Origin: Quillaja saponaria | Taxonomy: Eukaryota; Streptophyta; Magnoliopsida; Fabales; Quillajaceae | Reading direction: 5' to 3' | NCBI GenBank assembly: GCA_029379385.1 | Contig: CM055605.1 | Location: 2,143,001 to 2,207,000 of the forward strand | DNA length: 64,000 nt | Shown: piece by piece, positions 63,562-64,000 of the stretch | How positions within the stretch are numbered: the first letter of the stretch is position 1 | Layout: each line of letters opens with the position of its first letter | Program-made: the position numbers and the translations under genes | The notes under the pieces: generated by a model | Databases searched by the model: none | Told to the model about the DNA's origin: nothing | The model's input: the letters and a program-made list of their open reading frames with translations, nothing else

Positions 63562-64000
63562 TAATGTTTTGAGAGAGTGAGAGAGAAAGAGAAGCGGGGA
63601 AGAGACCCGTGTTGGGAATGTATGGGATAGTTACGTATTAATAATGTGTGAAAGTCAAGGTGATTTTCTTTGCCGCTTGTTAGGTAAGCATTAGTTTTTT
63701 TTTTACCGAAGACGCTGTTATATCATCTTGTATATTGAATTAATTTATCTATTCAATTTAATTAATTTATTTATTTGATTAAATTAAAAGCATAGCATCT
63801 ACTATTAAATTAGACATTATTTATTTTTTTACTTCTTAATTTATTTTCTCGATTATTAATGTTGTCTATAAAAATTATCTATCTATTAGATCGATATTTG
63901 TTATTTGTTATTTTTTTATATAAATATATGTATATTGATTGAGAAGAGCAATGGGTGTGGATAATTTAGTTCATAGGAAAGTATGGAATAAAATAACAAA
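63562..64000. other. Upstream region of threonine deaminase
   Basis: A GAGAGAGTGAGAGAG-type leader just before the ATG (63570-63590) suggests the 5'UTR. The rest is AT-rich; no TATA box can be assigned with confidence and no gene is seen up to the right edge. Confidence 0.4.

Overview
The window is nuclear DNA of a flowering plant, most likely a eudicot. Genes are split by short AT-rich GT-AG introns. The products are plant-type: chloroplast MRS2-11 magnesium transporter, chloroplast threonine deaminase, plant GDSL lipase and a plant A1 aspartyl protease. There are remnants of an RTE-type LINE and a Ty1/copia element. The species cannot be named from the sequence. Gene identities come from recognising conserved protein blocks, not from a database search.

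Left part (1-15.7 kb): two decayed endosomal-trafficking genes lie head to head. A syndetin/VPS50-like gene on the minus strand keeps its intron-exon layout but carries two stop codons, two frameshifts and a lost splice acceptor; a 5'-truncated RTE LINE sits antisense in one intron. A VPS41-like gene on the plus strand has lost its ATG, most of its central region and its RING end, and has many frameshifts. Between them are about 2 kb of AT-rich DNA with degenerate repeats.

Middle (15.7-38.1 kb): a tandem cluster of serine carboxypeptidase S28 genes (lysosomal Pro-X carboxypeptidase/DPP7-like). I count seven units, here PCP-A to PCP-G. Six form three pairs of the order 'type 1 then type 2': A(type 1, pseudogene)-B(type 2, 5' fragment), C(type 1, pseudogene)-D(type 2, pseudogene), E(type 1, one frameshift)-F(type 2, intact). 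The seventh, G, is a more divergent intact gene that lacks one intron. A two-gene module seems to have been copied three times and then decayed unevenly. The spacers hold degenerate telomere-like tracts, a stray PCP exon, a copia remnant and a first exon resembling a UFD1-family gene.

Right part (39.3-64 kb): mostly single-copy housekeeping genes. In order: ATP10-like mitochondrial ATPase assembly factor (+, intact); an intronless ccmA-like ABC pseudogene (+); an A1 aspartyl protease (-, two 1-nt insertions in exon 1); an SRPK-type kinase (+, intact), head to head with the protease; MRS2-11/MGT10 (-, intact); a GDSL lipase fragment (-); and threonine deaminase (-, complete splice structure but one extra A in an A run).

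I found no new molecular system. The strongest material is evolutionary: the S28 cluster (module triplication, a compensating frameshift just before the catalytic serine, GT-to-GC donor changes, intron loss or gain) and the adjacent trafficking pseudogenes. Isolated 1-nt insertions in otherwise clean genes (threonine deaminase, aspartyl protease, PCP-E) could be assembly errors and should be checked against reads.
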